Assembly (NCBI GenBank): GCA_037447655.1
Contig: JBBHKE010000240.1
Coordinates: 268,899 to 290,560 of the forward strand
Source: Zygnema cylindricum
Lineage: Eukaryota > Streptophyta > Zygnematophyceae > Zygnematales > Zygnemataceae
DNA length: 21,662 bases
Reading direction: 5' to 3'
In this document: in pieces, positions 1-7,497 of the stretch
How the letters are laid out: each line of letters starts with the position of its first letter
Numbering within the stretch: position 1 is the first letter of the stretch
Position numbers and translations under genes: made by a program
The notes under the pieces: model-generated
Told to the model about the DNA's origin: nothing
The model's input: only the letters and a program-made list of their open reading frames with translations
The model's database searches: none

Positions 1-144
1 CGCCGTTTTTGATATTGCGCTATGTGCTTCATGATAATGACATGTTATGTGGCGGTTAGCGATAGTCGTATTACATATGATTAAAGCAGAGCGAAAAAAA
101 AAAGATTTTAAGAGTTTATGGTATTGAATCCCATGAAGGCGTAT
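1..144. other. AT-rich flank without recognisable gene
   Basis: I see no coding region, RNA gene or clear repeat in this short stretch to the left of the foldback element. Confidence 0.5.
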
Positions 145-425
145 AATCACCTCGCGAGGTGATTTTATATAAAGTTTGAAGATGAGCTGGAAGGACGCGA
201 AATTGGGTCGAAATGCGCTAGATGACAAACTGCATCGCGTAAGACGACAAAATGCAGGACATTTAAAGTTGTAAGGTAACACAACTTGTACGGTGTCAAT
301 TTCATTTTTTGGTTCGGCTGCGGATTTTCTCGTTTTTTTCTATGTTATGCAGGAAAACGACAGAAAATAACTGTAACTTTAGCATATGCGGAAGTACCCT
401 AAGTTATGGTATTTGAGAATTTTAG
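145..425 (+). repeat. Left inverted arm of the foldback element
   Basis: This is the plus-oriented copy of the arm. It starts with the CTCGCGAG palindrome, continues through TAAAGTTTGAA and GGGTCGAAATGCGC, and ends in an A-rich run. It matches the complement of 1385-1660 along most of its length. Confidence 0.6.
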
Positions 426-851
426 AAAAAAAAAAGCGAGACGAAATTAGTATACATTATGCTGATAGCGATTGGCGGTGTATTGTACAGTAATAGTACT
501 TCGTGTATCGCGTTATAGTTTTTGCCGCCGCTTAAAACATCTTCTCCGTGCACACTTTTCACATTGTTAATCCAAGGGTGCGATTCAAAGGTAAGATTCT
601 CACCTTCCGATTGGCGATTACCAGTCAAAAACCGGACATATACATGTTTTAAATGGCAAAAAAAACATTAACAGTCTAACACTAATAGCGATACGCATTG
701 TACTGCACTGTTCTATACTCTTTTTGTCGTATTATTAGTGGATGTACCTGTAGCAGAAAATGACGATATTCCATAAAAGGAAAAAAATAGGCTGGGATAT
801 TCGACACAGGTGTCGTGTATCGTGCAATACACTAAATATTTGATACAGTAA

Positions 852-1120
852 TCACATACGTACGGTTCTCTCTGTACTAAAAATTTTGAAATTGGAAACT
901 TCTAAGTTTTCCAATTCCTTAGGGCATTTCCAATTTGCTAAAGTTATTGTTTTTTTCTGTCGATTTCCTCCATAACTTAGAAAAAAACGTGAAAATCCGC
1001 AACCGTACCAAAAAATTGAAGTTACCACCGTACAACTTGCGTTACCTTGAAACTTTATATATACTGCAATTTGTCGTCCAAAGCGAATCTTAGGGTACTT
1101 TCGCATCTAACCGAAACTTT
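852..1120 (-). repeat. Internal third copy of the foldback arm
   Basis: Read on the minus strand this matches the middle of both arms (GTTGCGGATTTTC; a TTATGGAGGAAA run; CGACAGAAAA). It lacks the outer palindrome. Its presence suggests a nested or duplicated arm. Confidence 0.5.
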
Positions 1121-1263
1121 AGTCTTGTAACTTTGTTTTTAGCAAAGATTCTACGTACTACTTTCAGCACATTCGTATGTAAAAAAATGAAATCGTTACT
1201 TTGGGTGTGACGGATGTAGACGTGGGTGTAATTTGTGACGGTTGTAGACGACTACAAAACTCG

Positions 1264-1384
1264 CGACAATTGATGACATTTACAAAATAACGACGGTTGA
1301 AGACGTCTAACTACTGTGACATTGTAGATGTTTAGGGTTTGTGACATTTTGACGTCACGCTCAAGTTATGACAACATAGACGTC
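1264..1384 (-). repeat. Second inverted-repeat pair, left partner
   Basis: The complement of this segment matches 2083-2202 closely. Both share GTCAAAATGTCACAAACCC and GTAAATGTCATC. It lies just inside the right foldback arm, so the pair crosses that element's apparent edge. Confidence 0.6.
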
Positions 1385-1660
1385 ACAAATTCTAAAACTA
1401 AAGGTGTTTTCGCATGTGTTAAAGTTACAACTATTTTTTGTCGTTTTTCCTCCATAACTTGAAAAAGAAGAGAAAATCCGCAACTGTACCAAAATTTTGA
1501 AAGTTTTACTGTACAAGTTCCGTTATCTAGAGACTTTATATGTACAACAATTTGTCGTCTAGAGCAATGAAATTTGTCGTCTAGCGCATTTCGACCCACT
1601 TTCACGTCCTTCCATCTTATGTTCAAACTTTACATAAAATCACCTCGCGAGGTGATTTTA
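1385..1660 (-). repeat. Right inverted arm of the foldback element
   Basis: This is the minus-oriented copy of the left arm, ending in a 26-bp perfect palindrome at 1635-1660 centred on CTCGCGAG. Confidence 0.6.
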
Positions 1661-2082
1661 GAAAAAGTTCCATGAGGTGAGCGAATAGACAGATGTTTTG
1701 GCACGTGTCGGGAGCTTTTTACAATTTTGTGCTCGGGGTACGAAAAAAAAAAACCCAGTGCACCTTTCTAGCCTGTGCGTACTAGTGTTTCTAGCATGTT
1801 TTTCGTGCGTTGATTTCCGTACAAGGGCCGTGAAGGGGTCTCGACCAACAGACGCCATTTCGCAAAAACGAAGTTCGTGAAAGCGCCTCTCTCTTTCTCC
1901 CTCTCCCACTACTGCGTCTATCTCACAATTCTTGTAATGAAAAAAGTCAATAATGTTATCAAGTGAAAGATCTCTAAAAACGATTTCTTTGACTATCTTT
2001 GGGCGTATTTTGATGGCAAGTAAAGTGAGAAAAGACTAAAAAACAAAATCAGAAAACCATGGTGGACATTTTTAGAATTTTT
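1661..2082. other. No gene seen
   Basis: Only short chance ORFs occur on both strands here. I recognise no protein family or repeat. Confidence 0.5.
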
Positions 2083-2202
2083 GATGTCGACGCCGTCATA
2101 ATTTGAGCGTGATGTCAAAATGTCACAAACCCTAATATCTAGAATGTCACAAGTAGCTAGACATCTACAACCGTCGCTATATTGTAAATGTCATCTATTG
2201 TC
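2083..2202 (+). repeat. Second inverted-repeat pair, right partner
   Basis: Inverted copy of 1264-1384 about 0.7 kb away. It points to a larger or second foldback element overlapping the first. Confidence 0.6.
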
Positions 2203-2594
2203 AATCAACATACAATCCAACAAGATTGTACTTTGTACTATTGGTATCGTGGAAGTATGTGACATCATTTTTTTTTTTTCATAAGATTTTTGTACTTTTT
2301 CGGTTACGCGCGAGTACGGGTAGTCGGTATAAATTGATTTTCGGTTAACTTCTATTTTCGTAAACGCGTTTCAGGTAATGGTTAACAATTTTGGAGCGTG
2401 ACATAACTCGGTTAGGCGTCGAGTACTCGGATTTTGAAAAAAAAAACGGTCGTTTTCGGTTATCTAAAATTTTGACTTTTGCGACCCCGATACATAATTA
2501 GGGTATGTCCCCCTGTACTTGTAACTTAACGAACTTACTATGTATTTTAGCGCGGATCCGCCGAACCGGGTTTTCAAGTGTTCTAATGTGTAAT
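2203..2594. other. No gene seen
   Basis: AT-rich DNA with A and T homopolymers. No coding region or recognisable repeat can be supported. Confidence 0.5.
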
Positions 2595-2597
2595 TGC

Positions 2598-2628
2598 AAT
2601 TCTGTGTCCTCCATTGGACTACAGAATT
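2598..2628 (-). other. U5 hairpin in LTR0
   Basis: The 8-bp stem AATTCTGT/ACAGAATT (2598-2605 with 2621-2628) plus an inner TCC/GGA enclose the loop TCCATT, which reads AATGGA on the element's strand. The stem differs from other copies at paired positions. Confidence 0.65.
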
Positions 2629-3320
2629 CAGGAATCCTCTAGATAGTTTTAAACCAACCCACTTTCAGCCAAAACCACAGCTGCCCAAGCAGACAAATTA
2701 ATAGTCTGGCTGCACCCCTGTGCAGTTTGGACTCCCTTGAGTCCGTAGCAAAAAGAATCACTGAAAACGACCAACCAACAAATTAGTTATGAAGTGGCAA
2801 AGATGCCAAGTTTATACAAAACTCTATTAGGGAGAGAGGTCCTTACCTACCAAATTAACTAAGTTTTAAACCCCTCTAACAACCCTTTTTTACTGATGTA
2901 CGAATGAATCACACAAATGTAGAGTACAAAAAGGTACTACGACCGATGTACTTTATGTACGACCTGTGTACGGCAAGACCATTTAATGGACGCGTGTACA
3001 ATTTTAACTCGTCTTTATGTTCTCCCAAATTCCCGCAACCGAATGTTATCTCTCCACGTTTCGCCAAATCATGCCACGTCCAAAAACCGCCAAAGTGACC
3101 ATTGCAAGATTTCGACAGCAATATGTGCCGTCGGATCATAAACCGACATTTAATATTAGTCGTTGATACAAATGCCTGATTCATTTGTTTCGTGCGAGAT
3201 AATGTTCACACTATATATTACTTAGTTCTATGTTCTTTCATTTGTCATTCCGTTAATTGGATTCAGAATCAAAACATAGTTTAAATAAATATCACACCCC
3301 ATGTATGTTAAATAACTCCT

Positions 3321-3390
3321 ACGACAGACCGGTTAAGGCGGACGGCTACGCCTCGCTCTGCCGGTCGGAGGTTCGAGTCCTGCCGGACTC
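3321..3390 (+). other. tRNA-like segment in LTR0, antisense to the element
   Basis: GGTTAAGGCG (3331-3340) resembles the D-loop of type II tRNAs. GGTTCGAGTCC (3370-3380) fits the Pol III B box GWTCRANNC. It is part of the LTR, since other LTRs carry the same segment at the same place, and it is not a free-standing tRNA gene because no paired acceptor stem is evident. Confidence 0.55.
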
Positions 3391-3480
3391 AACCTTTTGT
3401 TGAGAATGACATAAGTCACTCTTTAGTCTTGCCTGTTGAACTAAGACAGCCCTGGCTCAACCACCCTCTTTATCCTTTGA

Positions 3481-3510
3481 AATTCTATGGGCTCCATTGC
3501 CCACAGAATT
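3481..3510 (-). other. U5 hairpin in solo LTR1
   Basis: The stem is AATTCT/AGAATT (3481-3486, 3505-3510), one A/C mismatch, then TGGGC/GCCCA (3488-3492, 3499-3503). The loop is TCCATT. The inner pairs differ from those of LTR2 and LTR3 on both sides, so pairing is kept. Confidence 0.7.
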
Positions 3511-4293
3511 CGCAGATCCAAAAGAAGCTAATCTAGATAGTGCCGACTCCAAGTTGATATAAACCCAAATGAATGATCCCTTGACAATTAGAACCCCAAT
3601 AAACCTTCACCCCTGTGAAGAGAAGACCTTCTGTGTGCTCAGTTCTACCACAGAATGCAAAGCTTGAATATGTGTTTTGGATAATAATCCCCACTTTGAC
3701 TTTCCCACTGAATATGTGCCACCCTGACACGCAAAGACTCTGGCCGACTACACCCCTGTGTAGCTTGGACTCCCCTGAGTTCGCAGCAAAAAGAATCACT
3801 GAATTTGCTCACCCGAGCATTAAGTAGCTGGTCAAAGATGACCTTTATAGTTACAAGCTCTCTTAGAGAGAGGTACCGAAATATCAATAAGTCTTAGTCT
3901 GCCTACTCATGACTACCTACTACTAAACCCTAGTCCAATAGGAACACTATATAGTACAAGAAGGTATGATGGGCGATGTACTTATTGTACGGCCATTGTA
4001 CGACATGGTCTACAAGGTGACATGTGCCAAATCGGGAGCCATGGTTCCTCCTCCCATCTTCTCCGGTGTCAATTAATGTGGCGCCACGTGGCACCGCGTG
4101 ACGCTTTCCCAAAGGCCGCCGAAAGCTTATTGCGGGTGGCGGCTGTAATGGTGGCCGTCCGATCAATTGTATTTATACGGCTTCGATTCGCTTCCATGCA
4201 TCAATTGATTAATGCGCGTTTTCGTTAGTCTGCTGCGAATTAGTCCTTTGAATCAATAGGTAAATATGCGTGAAACGTCTCACGTGTATCGTT

Positions 4294-4369
4294 TCGATAG
4301 TAGCCTAATGGATAAGGCGTTGGTCTATTTAATTGCCTACAGACCCCGGTTCAAATCTGGCCGGCGGCA
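4294..4369 (+). other. tRNA-like segment in LTR1, antisense to the element
   Basis: TAGCCTAATGG (4301-4311) is a perfect A box (TRGYNNARNNG) and GTTCAAATC (4349-4357) a perfect B box, about 37 bp apart. The D and T arms can partly fold, but the anticodon and acceptor stems do not pair. This is a tRNA-derived promoter-like relic rather than a working tRNA gene. Confidence 0.6.
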
Positions 4370-4575
4370 GTATTTTGCTATAACTAGTAAAATACTTTCT
4401 ATTTCATTCTGCCTCCTTCTAAATGATGCGGCAACCATGGCGTGCCTTTGGTCCTCTCTTTCTCTGTCTTTACATTCTAACTAAAATATAGAAGTGAACT
4501 ATTAGTCACCTCTTTTCAGCACTCTATTTATTTTTCCAATACAGACATAGAAAATACATAAATTTCAACATCCTT

Positions 4576-4702
4576 TAATGACTATAACAAGTATGGTGGC
4601 TAGAGAGAGGAGGTGGAGACAGGTTGTCCACCCTTTCTTTTTTCCTGTTTTACTCATTTATTTAGACCTAGAAAATACCCTATAAATCTAGTAATTCCAA
4701 CA
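4576..4702 (-). repeat. LTR0, remaining part (start of U3)
   Basis: This continues LTR0 beyond the solo LTR insertion. TGACTATAACAAGT matches TGACTGCGACAAGT of LTR2, and the outer end TAGACCTAGAAAATAC then TTCCAACA matches the family terminus. On the element's strand the LTR starts TGTTGGAATT. Confidence 0.75.
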
Positions 4703-4714
4703 CTCCCCTTATTT
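4703..4714 (-). other. Polypurine tract of element A
   Basis: On the minus strand AAATAAGGGGAG lies directly before the LTR start TGTTGG, as expected for the plus-strand primer of reverse transcription. The same tract precedes LTR2. Confidence 0.8.
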
Positions 4715-4715
4715 T

Positions 4716-5369
4716 CTAGTCTAACTTTCTCTTTAGTTTTAGTCCACACTTTTCTCTGCAATATTTTAACTTGGGAGAAGTTACTAGTTTTGTCATCATA
4801 TCAACCACCATTTCTTCATACGATCTATATACAAGATTCACAATCTTGTTCTCAATTATTTCTCCCACAAAATTCAAATTTATGTCTATATGCTTAGCCT
4901 TGAAATGATGTTTTGGATTAGCTACAAATGCAATGGCAGCGTGATTATCACAAAATACTTCATGCACTCCCTCCTTCATATATCCTAGGTCTTGCAACAA
5001 GGACTTGACCCACATCAGCTCTTTCACAATAGAACAAGAGGCCATGTACTCAACCTCCATAGTAGATTGAGCAACCCCCTTTTGTTGCTTGCTGCTCTTA
5101 CAACAAGCAACTTACCCCACATACAACACATACCATGAAGTGCATGTTCTCATAGGTGCATCCCCATAACTGGCATCACTCCAAGTAGTGATATCAGTGT
5201 GCTCCCCTCCCAAATGCAACCATAACTTTCTGGTTCCTACCAGATATCTCATGACTCTCTTGACGGCCACCTAATCTCTCTTCCTAAGATCGTTAAGACT
5301 CTTACTAAGGACTCCTATTGATGCCGCAATGTCCAGCCTTGTACAATTCATAAAGTAGATCAAACTTCC
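4716..5369 (-). pseudogene. Element A: copia RT end and RNase H remnant
   Basis: Read from 5369 down in one frame, this begins with GSLIYFMNCTR, the end of the copia reverse transcriptase/connection region, and continues through the RNase H motifs WSDASYGD, STMEVEYMAS, FCDNHAAIAF and KHIDI to the C-terminus (stop near 4716). Two in-frame stops interrupt the upstream half; the last 114 codons (5060-4716) are open. Gag, protease, integrase and most of RT are missing. The reading frame abuts LTR2 directly at 5370 with no primer-binding site, so the 5' part was removed by deletion or recombination. Family assignment is secure; function is lost. Confidence 0.85.
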
Positions 5370-5373
5370 TGAA

Positions 5374-5402
5374 ACTCTGAGACCTCTATTGGCCCTCAGA
5401 GT
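5374..5402 (-). other. U5 hairpin in LTR2
   Basis: ACTCTGAG (5374-5381) pairs perfectly with CTCAGAGT (5395-5402). The inner CC/GG encloses the loop TCTATT, where other copies have TCCATT. Confidence 0.7.
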
Positions 5403-5739
5403 AAGCAGATCCAAAAAGAAGCTTATCTAGATAGTGCCGACTCCAAGTTGATATAAACCCAAATGATTGACCCCTTGACAATCAGAACCCAAATATAGAT
5501 TCACCCCTGAGAAATAACACTTTCTGTGTGGTCAGTTCCACTACAGAATGCAAAGTTAGAATATGAGATTTGGACACATTCACCCACTTTGACTTTCCCT
5601 TAGAAATACTGCCACCCTGGCAGAGAAAAACTCTGATTGACTACACCTTTGTATAGCGTGGACTCCCTTGAGTCCGCAGCAAAAAGAATCACTGAAAATG
5701 GTCAAGTAAATTGATAGTTATGGCTGGCCAAAGTTTGCC

Positions 5740-5992
5740 ATTTATACAAGGTGCTCTCTGAAGAGGCAGCTACTTACCCAAAATTTTCTAAGTCCTTTTC
5801 TCTCTCTAAAACTCTATCTACTGAAGTAAGGCACCAATCAAATTAGTGTGTCGTACAAAAAAGTACAGGTGCCGGTGTACTTTCTGTACGGCCATTGTAG
5901 AACATGGCCAAAATGTCGACACGTGTCATAGCCGGATTTGTTACCGAAATCTCCGGAGTCGGCGCAATCCAACATTGTCGCGCCACGTGTCA
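5740..5992 (-). promoter_or_regulatory. U3 promoter block of LTR2
   Basis: On the element's strand a TATA box (GTATAAAT, 5740-5747) is preceded upstream by four GTAC cores (5853-5889) and two G-box/ABRE-like sites, GACACGTGTC (5918-5927) and CCACGTGTCA (5983-5992). The order is the same in LTR3 and largely in LTR4. GTAC is the core bound by plant SBP-domain factors and ACGTG that bound by bZIP/bHLH factors; whether they act here is inferred. With this TATA box, R plus U5 would be about 340 bases. Confidence 0.55.
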
Positions 5993-6289
5993 CATGACTT
6001 GGCGATGACTGAAAAACGCCAAAAGTACATTATTCGTGATCGCGGCGCCTATCGTGGCCGTCTGATCAAACTGGATACAATTGTAGCCGTTGAAAATATA
6101 CGTGCAATATTTATTTCACGTTCGAAACAAATGCGCCGTATCCATTTCATAAAATACATTAAATCGTACTCCGTACTATACAAAACTGCATCTATGCATT
6201 ACGTATCTATTTCCGTTAGACGAACTAGTCTACGTGTACAAATATAAATATCTGCCAAACCTATTGTACTCTAGCACTGTATTTAGACT

Positions 6290-6350
6290 TATTGGTTAAA
6301 GCGAACGGCTAGTTTGACGGACGGCAGGTACCAGGATCAAATCGTGGGAC
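6290..6350 (+). other. tRNA-like A/B boxes in LTR2, antisense
   Basis: TGGTTAAAGCG (6293-6303) fits the A box and GATCAAATC (6335-6343) the B box, in the same relative place as in LTR0 and LTR1. Confidence 0.5.
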
Positions 6351-6423
6351 TGTCACACCTTTTAGATAACTCTATTAAGAATTGCATTCCTGTCCACTTT
6401 GGACAGCCTAGGCAGCCATGGAT

Positions 6424-6484
6424 CTAACTCCTCTTCAAGTCTTCAGTGACTGCGACAAGTGTGGGGACTTGAGTGAAGAGTTAG
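6424..6484. other. U3 hairpin in LTR2
   Basis: Arms 6424-6441 and 6466-6484 pair imperfectly (CTAACTC with GAGTTAG, TCAAGTC with GACTTGA). They enclose the loop core TGACTGCGACAAGT, which is conserved between LTR copies. Confidence 0.55.
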
Positions 6485-6560
6485 AGGTAGGTTGTCAGTG
6501 TCCCCTTTTTGCCTTTTTATTTTACAATCTCTAGACCTAGAAAATACTTAAATTTCAACA

Positions 6561-6572
6561 CTCCCCTTATTT
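6561..6572 (-). other. Polypurine tract of element B
   Basis: Minus strand AAATAAGGGGAG immediately precedes the start of LTR2; identical to the tract of element A. Confidence 0.85.
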
Positions 6573-6588
6573 TCTAGTCTACTTACTT

Positions 6589-7485
6589 TCAACTCCCATC
6601 AAAAACAACAAATACATATATATATATTTTCCTTTCATTTTTCATTTTTCCTTCATGAAGCTTCAAGCGAATACTTTTATATTTAAGAAAGTGTATTAGA
6701 TGACCAAAAATAATTTCATCTTGTTGATCATACATTTTATTTTGCATGCCACTTTTCATAAATCCGATCAAAGATTTTATCCACCTTCTCCCCTTTTCAT
6801 CCAACCAGAATCTACTTTCCCTTTTGCATTTCCAACAGTCAGCCCCATCCCCAACCTGCAACACATACCCGGATGATAACCCTTTTACAGGCACATCTTC
6901 ACAAGCGACATCACACCAAGTAGTGATGTCAAATCCATCCACCCCCAAATATTCCCAAAAAACACTAGTCCCCACTAAGTTCCTCATAAGATCTACATCT
7001 TCCGTACTCATATTTTTATCCATGATAATTACCCCATTTTCTGAACTTCCCTCACTCTCTCCCATGGAATTCTTTCCACTATCACTTTCTATTTTAATTC
7101 CCAATAAATATTTTTTCTCCCCTAAACCTTTAGTCAAATATTTCTCTTCTCCCCTATCTTTAAAAACCCCCTCTAGAATTAATTCTCCCCTTTCCTCGGA
7201 ATCGGTTGAAGTCTCCCTTTTTGACCAGTTTTCTGTTTCCAAAATATCTATGAAACTATCCTCGATACTTTGAACTCCCTCAAGTATCTCCTCTCTCTTT
7301 ACTCCCCTTATACCTCCAAAAGCACACTGTTGCTTTCGTGGAATTTCTGTGTGCTTTTCTCTCTTCCCCATACTACTAATCCGGAGAAGCTCTAAAATAT
7401 CTTCATCCTCTTTCTCTTCTTCCCCTTCTTCCTCCTCATCCACATTCCAACTTCTAAGTTTTTCCAAACAAGGGCATTCCTCCAT
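6589..7485 (-). CDS. Element B: zinc-knuckle tail fused to RT/RNase H-like remnant
   Basis: This open frame of 298 codons continues the gag frame after a single TAA. It starts with the last half of the gag zinc knuckle (HYMEEC), then a very acidic stretch, then segments resembling the end of copia RT (GEKKYLLGIKIESD, compare GEAKYILGIQVERD in element C) and RNase H (TTWCDVACEDVP, then SSGYVLQVGDGADCWKCKRE, compare TWSDASYGDMP). The conserved serine of the WSD motif is cysteine, and the downstream catalytic motifs (EAEYMA, DN) are not recognisable. The C-terminus lines up with that of element A. I infer a large internal deletion joined gag to the RT tail. A working nuclease is unlikely; a structural or no role is possible. 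Confidence 0.55.
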   Translation of the reverse strand: MEECPCLEKLRSWNVDEEEEGEEEKEDEDILELLRISSMGKREKHTEIPRKQQCAFGGIRGVKREEILEGVQSIEDSFIDILETENWSKRETSTDSEERGELILEGVFKDRGEEKYLTKGLGEKKYLLGIKIESDSGKNSMGESEGSSENGVIIMDKNMSTEDVDLMRNLVGTSVFWEYLGVDGFDITTWCDVACEDVPVKGLSSGYVLQVGDGADCWKCKRESRFWLDEKGRRWIKSLIGFMKSGMQNKMYDQQDEIIFGHLIHFLKYKSIRLKLHEGKMKNERKIYIYVFVVFDGS

Positions 7486-7497
7486 ATAATGACCCGG

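Larger units (their letters stand above)
145..1660. mobile_element. Foldback-type element with long terminal inverted repeats
   Basis: The left arm (about 145-425) and right arm (about 1385-1660) are inverted copies of one another at roughly three-quarters identity by eye; both contain GGGTCGAAATGCGCTAGA on opposite strands. A third copy, in the orientation of the right arm, lies at about 852-1120. Each outer end carries the same perfect 20-bp palindrome centred on CTCGCGAG (145-164 and 1638-1657; 26 bp palindromic at 1635-1660). No transposase frame is visible, and the small ORFs inside are chance translations of the repeated arms. Long arms and no coding capacity suggest a non-autonomous DNA transposon (foldback or Mutator-like), but I found no convincing target-site duplication, so the superfamily is open. 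Confidence 0.6.
2595..3477 (-). repeat. LTR0, 3' LTR of element A (larger part)
   Basis: This is the most diverged family 1 LTR in the window, in minus orientation. It starts (plus) with TGCAATTCTG, the counterpart of TGAAACTCT in LTR2. It has the U5 hairpin (2598-2628), a TATA box on the minus strand (2810-2817), GTAC cores at 2898-2971 and a tRNA-like segment near 3321-3390. It breaks at TCCTT (3473-3477) where the solo LTR1 inserted, and resumes at 4576. The total length without the insertion is about 1,010 bp, against about 1,190 bp for LTR2 and LTR3. Confidence 0.75.
3478..4570 (-). mobile_element. Solo LTR1 of family 1, with target-site duplication
   Basis: A single LTR in minus orientation, with plus-strand ends TGAAATTCTATGG and AAATTTCAACA. 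It is bracketed by the perfect 5-bp direct repeat TCCTT (3473-3477 and 4571-4575), the length expected for copia integrase. Removing it and one TCCTT rejoins the two halves of LTR0. It carries the U5 hairpin, a minus-strand TATA motif near 3842-3850, GTAC cores (3954-4001), a CCACGTGG box near 4084-4091 and a tRNA-like segment. It is probably the relic of LTR-LTR recombination. This copy defines the true LTR ends and shows that the hairpin lies inside the LTR. Confidence 0.85.
5370..6560 (-). repeat. LTR2 of family 1 (3' LTR of element B)
   Basis: A complete 1,191-bp LTR in minus orientation. Its plus-strand ends are TGAAACTCTGAG and AAATTTCAACA, and it is closely similar to LTR3 (8522-9714) throughout. 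It is followed by the polypurine tract of B. It also sits where the 5' LTR of A would be, so A and B seem to share it. The loop ATG is mutated to ATA here. The ORF of 133 codons inside it is antisense and treated as chance. Confidence 0.85.

Noticed and set aside
852-1626. Two similar small proteins in the foldback element (852-1106 and 1366-1626, minus)
   Set aside because: The peptides are similar because the DNA arms are copies of each other. There is no sign of codon-level conservation.
1658-1909. Overlapping small ORFs on both strands at 1658-1909
   Set aside because: Short, low-complexity and without any recognisable motif; likely chance.
3321-3390. A functional tRNA gene at 3321-3390 or 4294-4369
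   Set aside because: A and B box motifs are good, but acceptor and anticodon stems do not pair and the segments are integral parts of LTR copies.
5374-5402. The U5 palindrome as a factor-independent terminator
   Set aside because: The setting is eukaryotic, no U-tract follows, and the loop holds the gag start codon.
6746-7273. Plus-strand ORF of 175 codons opposite element B
   Set aside because: Low-complexity Ser/Pro/Leu shadow of the minus-strand acidic frame. It matches no family I know.
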